A stretch of DNA of 64,000 nt from Meconema thalassinum (taxonomy: Eukaryota > Arthropoda > Insecta > Orthoptera > Tettigoniidae): assembly GCA_946902985.2 (NCBI GenBank), contig OX336389.2, positions 1,080,273,788 to 1,080,337,787 on the forward strand, given 5' to 3'. The translations under genes were made by a program, and so were the position numbers. Shown one piece after another: positions 11,700 to 22,763 of this stretch; position 1 is the first letter of the stretch, and every line of letters begins with the position of its first letter. The notes beneath the pieces are model-generated. The model was not told where the DNA came from and did not search any database. It saw only the letters and a list, made by a program, of their open reading frames with translations.

Positions 11700-11815
11700 T
11701 ATACACACACTAATTCAGCCATCACAATAACACAGGTTATCAGACACTCACCCTAGTAGGGTTCACAGGGCTAAATAACTACGCTGTCCAAGCCCGCAAA
11801 TGAAACAACAACGTA
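11700..11815 (+). mobile_element. SINE-A 3' fragment
   Basis: Contains ACACACACTAATTCAGCC, then ACACAGGTTATCAGACA, a GGGCTAAATAACTACG stretch and the terminal AAATGAAACAACAAC. Only the distal quarter of the family remains. Confidence 0.75.
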
Positions 11816-12722
11816 ACATAAGTACATAATTAAGTCCACTGGAAGTAGTAAGCACATAATTCAGTCCATTGAAAATAGTTAAGACAACCCGGCACGTACT
11901 CACGTGTTAAGAGTACTGTGCATACACGCTAACACGACTAAAACACAACTGACCCTGTTCGGCGGAGTGCCAATGCAAAAACTCTGCTTATATCCACAAC
12001 CAAACTTTTGTTTATATTATTCCCTGCAACATATCAGTGTCAACTATCAACTAGTGATCTGCGCCTGCTATGAGCTCGTGTTCTGATCTCAGAAAGTCTG
12101 TGCATAATATCACCACCTATAATGTTAGATCAACGGCGTCCAGCCTTTTCACGCTTGGCGTGTTAGCTATGTTACACCACACGCCAGCAGGCTGTCTCCA
12201 GCTTCTCTTGGCTGGGCTGACTGTCGGCGCTGCGACAGCTCTTCGCCGTGACTGACCGTGTCAAGTTGGGATCACTAGCGCACTGAATGTAATACAAACT
12301 GTTCGTCCAATGCGTTGGTTGTCCGACACATCTACATTGCGTTTCGCGTGTTTCTCCGCGTAACAGTACTTGCAGATTACGTGTTTAACATTAAAACAGT
12401 CAGAAATACTGATAAGGTATCATAGAACTCTTTTAAGGCATTGTAATTTCGGTCACATTATTGCATTTTATTCTTGTGTTCGTTTTGTTTCAATATTTTA
12501 CATATTTACAATATGGCGATTGACCGATCAACCACAACACAGCAAATGCAGTATGGGAGGGAGTGAGACGGGAAAGCGAGGGAGAGAGGCAGACATATAG
12601 TCTTCCCCCACTATCGCTGCAAGGCCGTCCGCGCCAGAAGCAAGCTGACGTGCAGCCGGTGTGCTCTCTGGACACCTCTGTATTAGACACTTGTTTTAAC
12701 AGCCAGCTTACACCAGTATAGA
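11816..12722. other. no recognisable feature
   Basis: Moderate GC with several short frames on both strands, none with a known motif. Confidence 0.4.
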
Positions 12723-13010
12723 CCACCTCGTGGTGCAGTGGCTAGCATTGTTGGCTGTCACCCCGGATGTACTGGGTTCGATCCCCAGCTCTGGCAAGAA
12801 TTTAAACGTTTTGGTATGGTCTGGTACGGGGTCTCCCAGCCTAGTGATGCAAAATGGGAACCTGCTGGATGCTATGGCAAGAGGAGGAGTGGAAAGTAAC
12901 TGGCCACCTTACCCCACGCAAACTCCGGCTTGGGATTCCTGATTAGTGATCCCTTGACAAAGTCAAGGGCTCTAATTCAGGTCGCCTACGTCCCTGGGGG
13001 GGGGGATATG
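12723..13010 (+). mobile_element. SINE-H (tRNA head, distinct body)
   Basis: The head CCACCTCGTGGTGCAGTGG, the A-box-like GTGGCTAGCATTG and the B box GGTTCGATCCC (near 12776) match the SINE-A head. The body differs: GGAACCTGCTGGATG, CTTGGGATTCCTGATTAG, CCCTTGACAAAGTCAAGGG (a perfect inverted pair around AAA) and GCCTACGTCCC, ending in a run of 10 G at 12996-13005. A single copy is seen here, so the family limits are uncertain. Confidence 0.65.
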
Positions 13011-13360
13011 GCACTCTAATAATATTAATACCAGTATACCATTTTAGATCCAACCCCCACCCAAGAAAAGGCTCCAAGTACAATGATTACGTGATGTACC
13101 ATGCCCCTAAATGGAACAACATAAACCAACTCTCCGAGTTTTCCATCCGCCCTAATGCGTTCAATAAGTTATTAGTCTGTGACGCTCACTCGTCTTCCTC
13201 TTGACGTACTGCAGGTTACGTAAGGAGACATCTAACTCAGCTACTGTCTGAAACGATAGCTCCTTAAGAAACTGAAATAATTAAAGAACATCAGGGCTGC
13301 TTCATATGGCCAATGATGTTATAGTAACATATTAGCTTATTAATAGCTCTACTTATGAAC

Positions 13361-13735
13361 CGACAGTGGTAGCTACGCTCGCTACAGCGCAGCGCTAGGC
13401 CATGGGGCCGAGCTCTTTGTGGACTCGGTAGACGTGGGTTCGAGCCCTACTGTCGGCCGTCCTTGAAATGGTTTTCCGCAGTTTCTCCATTTTCAACTCC
13501 AGGCAAATGCTGGACGGTTCCTTCTCAGAGGCCACGGCCGCTTCTTTCCACATCCTTGCTCAGTTTCATTCATCTTCATCTCTCATGAACTCCTCTCATG
13601 AGGTTGGCGTCAGGAAGGGAATCCGGCTCTAGAAACCATCCGCCACAAAGTATTGCATTGCATCTCATCCCCGACCCCATTGGAAAAAAGGGAATAATAA
13701 GGGGTAGACATACAGACATACATACATGCAATAAT
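13361..13735 (+). mobile_element. SINE-C, near full length
   Basis: Begins CCGACAGTGGTAGCTACGC, with B box GGGTTCGAGCCC near 13438. The central core (GTCCTTGAAATGGTTTTCCG, then CCAGGCAAATGCTGGACGG) and the 3' block (GAGGTTGGCGTCAGGAAGG, CCCGACCCCATTGG) follow, with an (ACAT)n-like tail. Target duplication is not clear. Confidence 0.85.
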
Positions 13736-14426
13736 TGTACTTGTGACCCATTAACACAGAGATTCGGGATCACAAATATAATAAAATTCACACCAACTTT
13801 CATAACCTGTTTAACTTGCATTGGTTCTGCGAGGAACTGAAAACAACAATATAAGCCAGCCATATCAGATTTCATTTTCTGCAACATTTAATCACCTCTT
13901 ACTCTATCCCACATGACACAAATTACGATCACGTACTTTTGCACATAGTTTACATTTGCTACCAGAATGCCTAATAGAGCTAGGCCAGTTCAGGCTTATC
14001 TTGCTCTCCCAACCTCAACTCAAACTCCACTGAACAGACTGCTTGACTGTGCTATACCTATCTAGAGTAGACACTTTCTAATATTATTTAACTTTTAGGA
14101 ATTCCACTGTTTTTTCTCGTTAGTTTATTCATGAAACAAACTCAATTCTTATTCATAGCAGGACTTACAGAAGAATGTGTTTGCTCGCTCCCCAATGCTG
14201 TCCATTCCGAAGACAAATATGTGCTCTTGGGAAGCGTATCAAGCACCAATGATTCACCCTTGACCAAAGTCTTATGCATATAAACGTATGGAAACTTGTT
14301 ATCTCATGTTAAGGACCGCAGCCCATGTACACTCTCCTACGGTGAAATCAATCAAGACAGATCACCAAGTTCTCATTAATATTTTCTGAAAATGAATTAT
14401 TTCAAGGTATGTAGAAATTTGAAGCC
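13736..14426. other. no recognisable feature
   Basis: AT-rich, no domain-bearing frame, no repeat that I can match in the window. Confidence 0.45.
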
Positions 14427-14625
14427 ATTCTTTCAGTGTTTCCTGTAAAAAATTGTCATTTGTAGCTCTTCAGTCGGTCAACAGGATTGTGCCCAATGAA
14501 TGGGCGGGGCACAAGATATAAACATGTTAATACACTTATGGAACAAAATACATGTATTAGTTAAATTGTCTCATATATTTGTGATAATTAACTAATACAG
14601 GTAATTTTTATTAGGAGTGTATTGA
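14427..14625 (-). repeat. Rep-M module
   Basis: Read on minus: ACACTGAAAGAATGGCTTC at one end and TTGACCGACTGAAGAGCTAC near 14475 in plus coordinates. GTGCCCCGCCCATTCATTGG and TTAACTAATACATGTA follow. The same order recurs at 28170, 42990 and in both arms at 51784-52415. Confidence 0.8.
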
Positions 14626-14628
14626 CCG

Positions 14629-14912
14629 TGAAAGCCAATATACCATCTTTTTGTAAGACTTCATAGGGAGGTTATGCCTGCTTGAGCTATTAGTTCTCGC
14701 AGTAAAGAGGCACAGGTGCGCTTCATAAAAGGGAGGTAGCGTGCAGTTCGCTACACCGGTGGGGTGCCAGGCGGGGACACCAAGAGCTCGCTGATGAGCC
14801 AGCTTGGTGTCCTAGGCGAAACCCCACACAAGACACGGCACAAACCTAGAAAAATTGCTGAATTTTAATTCACTGGCCCTGAAAGCCAAAATATTATCTT
14901 TTTTTAAGAATA
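14629..14912. repeat. 33-bp direct repeats around a structured segment
   Basis: GTGAAAGCCAATATACC at 14631 recurs in diverged form (CTGAAAGCCAAAATATT) at 14879, and both continue into ATCTTTTT-TAAGA. The 215 bp between them carries the stem-loops described in the next entry. Confidence 0.65.
14736..14827 (+). other. composite stem-loop, RNA-like
   Basis: Two structures in tandem. The first is a hairpin GTAGCG/CGCTAC (14736-14741 with 14749-14754). The second is a long rod with outer stem GTGGGGT/ACCCCAC (14759-14765 with 14821-14827), GCC/GGC next, then a perfect 10-bp stem GGACACCAAG/CTTGGTGTCC (14775-14784 with 14803-14812), and GCTC/GAGC near the tip. The sequence also contains CTGATGAG and CGAAAC, the two hammerhead core strings, but the 10-bp stem is incompatible with a hammerhead fold and the expected cleavage triplet reads GTG. 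The pairing is plainly visible; no function is assigned. Confidence 0.6.
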
Positions 14913-14994
14913 GAATGTTTTAATCGCTTATCGTCTCAGCTGGGCTTCACCCACGCACTCTGCGAGGGATCATTCCTCTACTATTGCAAGGACT

Positions 14995-15698
14995 GTGTCA
15001 CCCACAAAGCTCCAAAGGGTAAGTATAAAAAATGTGGTTCAGATCGGTGAAACGGTATAGATTTGTGCCAAAGGACTTAAATGAAGGGAATGGAGTGGTC
15101 AGTCCAAAATTTCAAGCAGACAGTGTTACTCGTCTGGTTCCAAAGGGTAAGTATGTAAAATTTGGTTCAAATCGGTGAAACGGTGTATATTTGTGCCAAG
15201 GGGCCAAAATACAGAAAATCGAGTGGTCTGTCCAAAATTTCATTCAGAGAGTGTTACTCGCAGGGTTCCAAAGGGTAAGTATACACATTTTGGTTCAGAT
15301 CGGTGAAAAGGTGTAGATTTGTGCCAAAGGGCCTAAATGCAGGGAATGGAGTGGTCTGTCATAATGTTCATGTAGGCAGTGTTACTCGCAGGGTTCCAAA
15401 TGGCAAGTATACACATTTTGGTTCAGATCGGTGAAACGGTGTAGATTTGTGCCAAAGGGCCTAAATGCAGGGAATGGAGTGGTCTGTCATAATGTTCATG
15501 TAGGCAGTGTTACTCGCAGGGTTCCAAAGGGCAAGTATACACATTTTGGTTCAGATCAGTGAAACGATGTAGATTTGTGCCAAAGGGCCTAAATGCAGGG
15601 AGTGGAGTGGTCTGTCCGAAATTGCAAGCAGACTGTGTTACTCGCAGGGCTCCAAAGGGTAAGTATACAAATATTGGTTCAGATCGGTGAAACGGTGT
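14995..15698. repeat. 128-bp minisatellite, 5.5 units
   Basis: The unit-opening motif (GTGTTACTCGCAGGG and variants) starts at 14995, 15123, 15251, 15379, 15507 and 15635, a constant period of 128 with no indel. Each unit also carries TTCAGATCGGTGAAACGG and GTGCCAAAGGGCC. Units four and five are almost identical. 128 is not a multiple of three, so the array is not coding. Confidence 0.95.
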
Positions 15699-15859
15699 GC
15701 GTATCACTAACCATAACGCCGGTGCATGTGGATAGAGCAGTTCAGGAGCGCTTGTTCTACCGACTTACTGAACAAAAATCAATCTTTAAGGTTACCTGAG
15801 AGGTGTAGCCTAATACTACATAGCCTAAACTATTCCGCTTGAATCTGGCTATCATATAA

Positions 15860-15966
15860 AAGAAGAATTTTTCGAATCAGACTGATAGGTCCAGAGATTA
15901 GCGCGTTTAACGACACAAACACACAGACAAACTCTTCAGCTTTATTACATTAGTATAGAAGTATAG
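15860..15966 (+). mobile_element. LINE or SINE 3' end with short tandem tail
   Basis: Ends in CTTCAGCTTTATTACATTAG followed by two copies of AGTATAGA, after a stretch rich in ACACAAACACACAGAC. This layout is common at the 3' ends of insect non-LTR elements and their SINE partners, but no coding part is present. Confidence 0.5.
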
Positions 15967-16914
15967 ATTTGCATTCTCGCAATAACTAGCGCAATGTTAT
16001 GTGCAGTGTTTTGTTTGTATTGTAATACAATATGCCTGTGGTTTAAGTTCTGATTCACTTGCTTGTGATCCACTCACATGTGCGAGTATTATATACAGTC
16101 AAAAATTATTCTCTTCCCTGCACACAGCAGTGGGCTGGCCGTATAGTCCCCTCACTTTCCTTGTTAACGTGCGGCTCGCCTTTGAAATCTAGCGGAGCAG
16201 ATATGTTTAAATTCTATGGCAGCCTGAAGCCAAGGCTTTCCCAGCCCGAGGCACAGCGTTGTCAACTTTCCACCGTAGCCACTGAGAGCAAGCAGCGAGA
16301 CTGGACAGAACTGCGTGCAAATGTGCAATACTGGACATTGACACATGCGTGACACGCGAGCTATACTCTGATTTACAAAAGATGCTCGGTGAAAGCTGTC
16401 ATCCGCTTGAAGGGAGAGGTGAGGAGTGGAGACGAAAGGGGTAACGATCTCCATAGCAACAGCAAGCCATGTTGCAATGTATGCCGACACAGCAGTAAGC
16501 ACATGGTTTGACTCAGTGTGTCCTCACTCGTCACGGTCATTAGAGCGCCAGGCAGGGGGGCTAAATTCCCCAGTATTTGTGTCTTCCTGCAAGCCTCTTG
16601 GAATATTATGAGGCATGATCTACCTCAGTGCAACGCAGCATTTCTCCACGTGCTAGCTTTGACAGCTGTCAGCGATCATTATTGGTAATTCAGAGTATAG
16701 TCGCCAGGGCGGGACTTAGGAGTCCACGTGGAGTGATAGAGGAAGCATTCTATTGGTCAATAACCGCCTGCTATTGGTCAGTAGCGATCAATGGTTATTG
16801 TCGGCGTGTGCTACTGCCTTACGTTTGAGCGTGGCCGACGCGTTTGAGTTCCCTTACGTTTGAGGAAAGTGAGAGAACTATACCTCGTCTCGATACATCA
16901 CCACGGCAACACCG
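15967..16914. other. no recognisable feature
   Basis: Moderate GC with overlapping short frames on both strands (16059-16352 plus, 16164-16502 minus) that carry no known motif. GGTCAATAACCGCCTGC at 16756 is followed by the related GGTCAGTAGCGATCAATGG at 16776. Confidence 0.4.
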
Positions 16915-17277
16915 GGTGAGTTAGCCGTGGTCGTTACGGCGTGGTTGCAGGCAGTCGCTCACATCCGGGAGGCGAGGACGTTCGACTCACCCAGCCGGCA
17001 ACCTTGAAGATGGTCTTCTGTAGGTCCCATCTTCCTTCCAGGCAAATGCCGGGGTTGGTCCCTTACTATAGGCCACAGCCGCTACCTTCCAATTCCTCGT
17101 CCTCACATTCACACTTTCCTCCCCAGACAACACACCACACGCGACGGTAATTGTAGCGCACCCTATCGGTGTCCGCATAGAAGCAGCTACAAACTCTGGC
17201 GAGCCAAACATGTCCTCGGACACTCCCGTCACTAAAAGCCACACGTTAAAATAAAAATAAAAATATAATAAAACATG
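16915..17277 (+). mobile_element. mosaic SINE: core as SINE-A/C, tail as SINE-E
   Basis: A tRNA-like head (GTTAGCCGTGG, TTCGACTCACC) leads into the central core (CTTCCAGGCAAATGCCGG, TAGGCCACAGCCGC) found in SINE-A, SINE-C and SINE-J. From about 17157 the sequence (GGTGTCCGCATAGAAGCAGC, GAGCCAAACATGTCCTCGG, CACTAAAAGCCACACG) matches the 3' part of the SINE-E copy at 61122-61567, which lacks the core. The tail is a run of AAAATAAA. The modules therefore come from two families. Confidence 0.75.
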
Positions 17278-17891
17278 GTGACCCGTAGCGTACTTACATC
17301 ATTTAAGGTCACTCGATCATGATCGAAGTACGAACCAATTACACAGCTTCGCCGAACAGTATAGCTAATCCTGATAGAGTCGTGGACCTCACTACTCAAC
17401 TCTAAATCTACAGTACGTAAGTTGGAAAATAAAATTTCTTCTTTTAATAAATTCAGACTAAAGACATGAATTCAAAAACGCACTAAGTAACACACAACAT
17501 AGTTTTTCAGAAAACGATCAGGACAATATTTTAACTTCAATATTTCAACTCACGTGCTAGCAGCCAAGAGCTAATGCAATAGTCTACTACAGCTCACTCT
17601 TCAGCCCAACTTGCTATTCTACAGGGACATCCATATGTCGTGTATGAACAGCTGAGGCAGGCCCAGCTCAGCCAATACAAACTGCGTTGCGAGACATTGG
17701 AAATCCAGTTATCGCCGCAGGGCAGACCGCCCTCTTCCCTCCGCGTGAACGCTGCTCCGGGAGGCAAGAAGATCGGCCAAGTGGATCCCCGCCTCAGCTG
17801 CGGAGACACGATATATGGATGTTATTGTTTGGTTTGAGGGACTTGGACATCATGTATTTTAGCCATGTAATGTTGTGTGTAAACAAACAAA
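17278..17891. other. no recognisable feature
   Basis: The GC-richer patch 17594-17837 is open on both strands (71 codons minus, 65 plus) without a known domain. Nothing else is seen. Confidence 0.4.
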
Positions 17892-18156
17892 ATCTGGTCT
17901 GAGGGCTGGAACGGGGTATAGTCAACCTCGTGAGGAAATGGTTTCCGTCGTTTCTCACTTCTTCTCCAGGTGAATGCCGGGTTGGTTCCTAACTTAAGGC
18001 CACGGCCGCCTTCATCCCAATCCTCATCTGAATTACAAATACACACACTAATACAGCCATCACAATAACACAGGTTATCAGTACAAATACCACGCCCACT
18101 CAAGTATCCGGGGAAAAATGACCACAATGTACAAGCCTCTCATGTGAAGCAACAAC
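17892..18156 (+). mobile_element. SINE-A without head
   Basis: Starts at the TCTGAGGGCTGGAACGGGGT linker, lacks the second B-box segment (an internal deletion joins the linker to the central core), and continues to the GAAGCAACAACG tail. Confidence 0.8.
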
Positions 18157-18708
18157 GATTATTCTGCAAGTAATTACGAAGTAGTACATTTTGCTAAAAT
18201 ATAAATAGGATTAGCACAAAGAACAGGAGCGGAATGTTCCGTGGAGGCACATAGGGCCTAACTTGAAATACAAACTTTCGTTTCCCGGTAGTGACAGAAA
18301 TGTCAAACTTTAGTGCCCCCGAAGGTGCATCACTATTGACTTACCAAACTCAAAGATGTGGAATATTACTACTACTCCTACTGCTATTACTAACAGTAGT
18401 CTAATGTACAAATTTTGCCCAATGTTCAAACTGAGAATGCATGATGGTGATAATGGATGAGAATAAGGTGAGGCATTCCTCCCGATTTAATTTAGACCAT
18501 GGTTTAAACGACGTTACCAGCTGATGAGCATTACGATCTGGTGGGGAGACTTAACATAGACCTAGGTGGAACTCAAGATCTCCAGCTTTCTAGAAGAGCA
18601 TGAACTGTGTATTGAAAAGGGAAGAGTAACTAAACTAGTAGTAAACGGAAAAAAATTAATGACTTTATGTCTATTAATTTAGACGTTTTGCTAAGAAAAA
18701 AAAAAAGG
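18157..18708. other. no recognisable feature
   Basis: No frame or repeat of note apart from a weak (CTA)n-like patch near 18370. Confidence 0.45.
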
Positions 18709-19041
18709 AAGCCTCCGTGGCTTAGGCGGCAGCACGCCGGCCTCTCACCGCTGGGTCCGTGGTTCAAATCCCGGTCACATCATGTGAGATCTGTGCTGGA
18801 CAAAACGGAGGCAGACAGGTTTTTCTCCGGGTACTCCGGTTTTCCCTGTCAAAATTTCATTCCAGCAACACTCTCCACTATCATTTCATTTCATCTGTCA
18901 TTCATTTAATCATTGCCCCAGAGGAGTGCGTCAGGCCTCGGCAGCCGGCACAGTCCATATCCTCGCCGCTAGATTGGGGCTTCATTCATTCCATTCCTGA
19001 CCCGGTCGGAGACTGGAAGCAGGCTGTGGAATTTCATTTTT
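18709..19041 (+). mobile_element. SINE-D, full length
   Basis: Head AGCCTCCGTGGCTTAGGCGG with B box GGTTCAAATCCC near 18761, body with CTGGACAAAACGGAGGCAG, GGGTACTCCGGTTTTCCC and CGACCCGGT-type motifs, ending in ATTTCATTTT. Near-identical copies at 27831, 40423 and 48683 point to a fairly recent family. Flanks CTAAGAAAA(n)AGGAA at 18691-18710 and 19042-19059 look like an imperfect target duplication. Confidence 0.9.
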
Positions 19042-19059
19042 CTAAGAAAAAAGAAGGAA

Positions 19060-20044
19060 ACGTGTAGTTTTTCGTGGTTCATAGCCCCGTGATCATGAAC
19101 CATGGAACCTCCTATTTCCATAGAATCCGAACTATCAGACCTGACATTTCATCTCGAAAATCCCACATGCATCAACCAGGAATCTAAACCGGTCCATTTA
19201 AAAGGCAGGCCACCACGCCCTCCGTGCTTGATATAACACTTCTGATTTGGTTGAAATGTAAACGTTGTCATTAATGTATAACTCTTTCCTTCACTCAAGC
19301 ACTATTTCCCGTCGTGTTTTCTACCGTGAAAGAGTCTGCCAATATTGTCTGTGTCAACACGGGTGTGAAGTTTTACGAGTCTGCTGATTGCAGGATTAAC
19401 CTTTATTACAAGAGCGCCTGCTATTTCCATTAAATTCCACCCAACATAATGCGCATATTTATGGCGGCTTCACTCGCAGCACTCGACGAAAATTAAAATT
19501 TCGCCTTTAATTTATGGCTAAACAAATTTACGATTGTGAACAGGTTTCTTCTAACGTAGCACCCATAACTAAAATGAAGATAGCGCATTCTAAAAACATT
19601 GTTCTGATAGATACCAGCAGGTATTTTCTGTTGTTAATACGATTAAGGAGCTCGGGACATAGTGGCCATCAGGCCCGTGTATTTGGGTGTGTGTTGATCT
19701 TGTGTTTTTGTGATGACCGTAGTAGGGCGAGAACGTTACCGCTGCGGCACACGATTAGCTGTTTGAGAAATTAAATTTCACTGGCCACATATGTCTTTAA
19801 ATTGTAATTTATATCTCTTTATTACGGAAGGTATAATTATGGTAAAACAGGAACATTTCCACGGAAAGGGACACGGGGGAGGGGTTGGGGTAGATCGAGT
19901 CACACGGGTGAAGCTGGGTACGTTTGCTAGTGTTGAATATGTGAAGCGATGAACTTGGGATTCCAGTAGACTAAATCTCTTGCACGATGCTGCCTTTTGG
20001 CCAATTTTCCAATTTGGAGTATCATTTGATGGTGAAATATCGGT
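19060..20044. other. no firm feature
   Basis: A SINE-A-like scrap may lie near 19075-19200 and another at 19640-19745 (GGGACATAGTGGCCATCAGG), both too diverged to define. No gene is seen. Confidence 0.35.
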
Positions 20045-20376
20045 TTTAGTTGTTGTAAATTCATTTAAGATCTTTGCGATCTTGAGGTCATGTAACCCCG
20101 TGTAATTAGGTGGGTGCTGAATCTGTCTGATGAACTGTTTCAATGTGATGGTTGTACTAGTGAGTGGTTTTGTAATTGAATCAGGATTTGGGTAGGAGGC
20201 AGCCAAGGCTTAATTTACGTGTTATCCTGACATTGGTCTGGAGTGGAAGTGGGAAACCTAGGAACCACTTCTAGCATGGGTAACATAGGACTCGAACCCT
20301 CCTCTTCTCACGAGGCTGAGTGTATTCCCTTCCAGTTCTCAAACAAGAATTACATTTCTTGGCTGAGCCATTTATC
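20045..20376 (-). mobile_element. SINE-A (minus strand)
   Basis: In plus coordinates, a degraded tail (TAGTTGTTG), GGTCATGTAACCCCGTGTA, TCTGATGAACTGTTTCAATG, GGAGGCAGCC, the reversed central core and a B-box-like GGACTCGAACCCTCC near 20288. The 5' head is truncated. Confidence 0.8.
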
Positions 20377-20479
20377 AAACCGGACCTCCGTACAAACGCC
20401 ACCATGGAAAAGCACAGACCTGAGACAGAGATCCGTGGTTTTGTCATCGACTTTCCAACGCTGTCAAATTACACCCTCC

Positions 20480-20860
20480 ACGGCGGCCTAGGGCGTCAAC
20501 GTGCTAGCGGGTGCCTCGCTGGCATGGGGAGATCGTGGGTTCGAATTCCAATTCGGCAGTCCTGAATGTAGCTTTCGTGGTTTCCTGTTTTCACCGCAAA
20601 TGCCGGGACGGTTCCTTTCAACAGGCCATGGCTGACTTCCTTCCAAAATAAATCCTTTCCCTGACCCTTCCTTAATTAGACCCGAGTAAGCGGTCGCCTG
20701 GACGATCAGCCAGTCATCCTCCCCAGTTGTATCTGCTGACAAAGTGTATTCAGTTCCCCGACACCGTCCATGTGACGGTAGAGGAATGATGAAGTCCGTG
20801 AGTGAAGCCGAGCTGGAAGGATAAGCTATAAAAAAACATAAAAAAAATGAATCTTCAAGG
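20480..20860 (+). mobile_element. SINE-J (tRNA head plus shared core)
   Basis: Head GGCGGCCTAGGGCGTCAACG, B box GGGTTCGAATTCC near 20537, then the shared central core (CTTTCGTGGTTTCCTG, GCAAATGCCGGGACGG, CAGGCCATGGC). A distal block is not seen in other local families (GACCCGAGTAAGCGG, GACACCGTCCATGTGACGG), ending in an A-rich AAAAAACATAAAAAAA. Confidence 0.65.
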
Positions 20861-21751
20861 AGAATCCATTGCAGGATGTACATTCAAAGTTTCCGATGCC
20901 GAGGTTGGAACCAGAGACCTCGCGCAGAACATGAGCAGTCAGTAATGTTTTAACTTTTTAAATTGAGAACATTGAAGTGACTAAAAGCCAGTTTTATGAG
21001 ACCCAATAACGAAGAGTGTTCTTGAATATACGCTCCGTCATTATGTTTCACAGGGAAAAGGGCATAGCAAAGGACAACCTTTCCTGAATTCTCGACGGGC
21101 CCAGCGAGAACAAAGGAGCACTGGCGCTTGCGCTGAGTGACAAAGCAGAGAGAGAAGTAGCAGATCGGCGTGCTCCAGTTCATTCCAGGGCAAACCAGTA
21201 CGACAGAAAGACTGTAAATGTGGTCGCGAATGGAAGTGCGTGCTGTCATGCGCTGTGAATGGACTAGTGTTTCATATACTACATACATCGCCGCCTATGG
21301 AGATGAGGTCATGTCCCGTCAAATGCTCAGCCCCCCACCACATGATTCACGATGTGTTGGGATATCGGAAGGTGTCGGCAAAATGGGAATCGGGACAATT
21401 CACCCCTGATCACAAGACTGCAAGATTAGCAAAAAGCCTCGAGCATTTGTAGCAGAGAGAGTACGAGGGCAATGGCATCCTGTTCAGGAACATCATAGTG
21501 ACATAGAGGATGAGACATTGGTGTACCACCTTATCCCGGAGACAATGGCCGTCTCAATGACATGTAAACATCTCGGCTTACCCGTCCAAAGAACATTTCA
21601 CCGAATTTTTATCAGGAGTGGTTCCAAAAATTGATTTCACGGTACGGTAAATGTATCAATGTCGGTGGGGACTGTGGGAAAATGAGCCAAAAGTGTGTGT
21701 TTTGTAATCTGATGACCATGTGCTTTTTGGCTTTATGTTACAGCTTTCCTT
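20861..21751. other. no recognisable feature
   Basis: One tRNA-like scrap may lie at 20900-20940. Frames at 20950-21288 (minus) and 21218-21452 (plus) carry no known motif. Confidence 0.4.
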
Positions 21752-22112
21752 CGTTGTTGTTGATTATTTAGGGGCTTTGCGACATCGTGGTCATGTAGCC
21801 CCGTGTACTTGGGTGTGTGTAGATTTGTCTGATAACCTGAGTTAATGTGATATTTGTAATAGTGTGTGTATTTGTAATCGAAGTAGGATTGGATAGGAAG
21901 CAGTCGTAGCCTTAAGTTAGGAAACAATGAAAATCCACTTCTAGGATGGCTGAGGTAGGAATCGAACTCGACTCAGTTTTGCGTCACGAGGCTCAGTATA
22001 CCCCGTTCCAATCCTGATCAGAATTAAATGTATTGGCGGAGCCGGGAATCGAACCCGGACCTCCGCGGTGACAGCCAGCCAAGAATGCTAGCCACTACGC
22101 AACGAGGTGGAT
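21752..22112 (-). mobile_element. SINE-A, near full length (minus strand)
   Basis: From the (TTG)n tail (CGTTGTTGTTG) through GGGGCTTTGCGACATCGTGG and AGCCCCGTGTACTTGGG to the head at 22112 (minus: CCACCTCGTTGCGTAGTGGC) with a GGTTCGATTCCCGG B box near 22048. A second B-box-like site lies near 21960. Part of the central core is deleted. Confidence 0.88.
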
Positions 22113-22604
22113 AGCTTTCCTGTGAAATACAGTAAAATGACGAAATATATTCCAAGTGCTTTTTCTAGTAAAATTCTTACTTACTCGGGAATTCAGTCTG
22201 TCCTCGTGTGAGCGGTAGTTGTGCCTCTGGCCATCACATTCAACTCACCGTAATGAAGTTAGAAGTATCGTAGTTGCTCCTGAGCGGCGCGCGACTTCGT
22301 GCTGTACGTTATCTCCAGTTAGTACGTGACCTCATTTTAGTGACTATAACAGTAGCATACGGAGACGTTGACGGGAGTCGAACGAGGACGAAATGGTGGA
22401 ACTTCTCTCACTAGATTGTCTCATAGCTTTCAATTGTCTTGTGTACCACTTGTCACATGTCTATCTTGGAATTACAATTTTACCCCGACAGCCTTATCTC
22501 ATCTGCACTGAATTTATAACTTGGTATTAACTTATACCAGCAATCAACTAAATTAATCCACAGGCAAAGCTGAGTGTGATAAGTTGCGCTCTACGCTGAA
22601 GACT

Positions 22605-22745
22605 GAAAGCTGTGAGCTCCAGGATTTGAGTCCCGGCTCAGACAGTGGTCATCGTTAATGCAGTCCTCCCCAACATTTTCATTTACTCACTCCTGGCAAA
22701 TGCTGAGATGGAACCTTAACGCAAGTCGTGGATCTTGTATCCTAT
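22605..22745 (+). mobile_element. degraded SINE with shared core
   Basis: A GGATTTGAGTCCCGG B-box relic near 22623, followed by CACTCCTGGCAAATGCTGAG and AACGCAAGTCGTGG, a worn version of the central core. Family not assignable. Confidence 0.5.
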
Positions 22746-22763
22746 TCGTAGTTAGAAGTTAAT

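Noticed and set aside
12723..12795. Stand-alone tRNA genes at A/B-box sites (also 41383, 43290, 50838, 53962)
   Set aside because: Each is followed by a repeated body and lacks a paired acceptor stem, and several carry target duplications around the whole unit; they are SINE heads.
14759..14827. Hammerhead ribozyme call for the 14.8-kb stem-loop
   Set aside because: CTGATGAG and CGAAAC are there and the outer stem fits a third helix, but the triplet before the first helix reads GTG (not cleavable), the first helix does not pair, and the perfect 10-bp inner stem excludes the fold.
14736..14827. HDV-like ribozyme at the same place
   Set aside because: GGCGAA before the last strand is suggestive, but the required nested order of P1, P2 and P3 cannot be drawn; too few bases lie between the outer and inner stems.
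19778..20206. 142-codon frame on minus
   Set aside because: It overlaps a SINE-A copy for half its length and shows no known motif in the rest.
20488..20883. 131-codon frame on minus
   Set aside because: It is the reverse of the SINE-J copy and has no domain.
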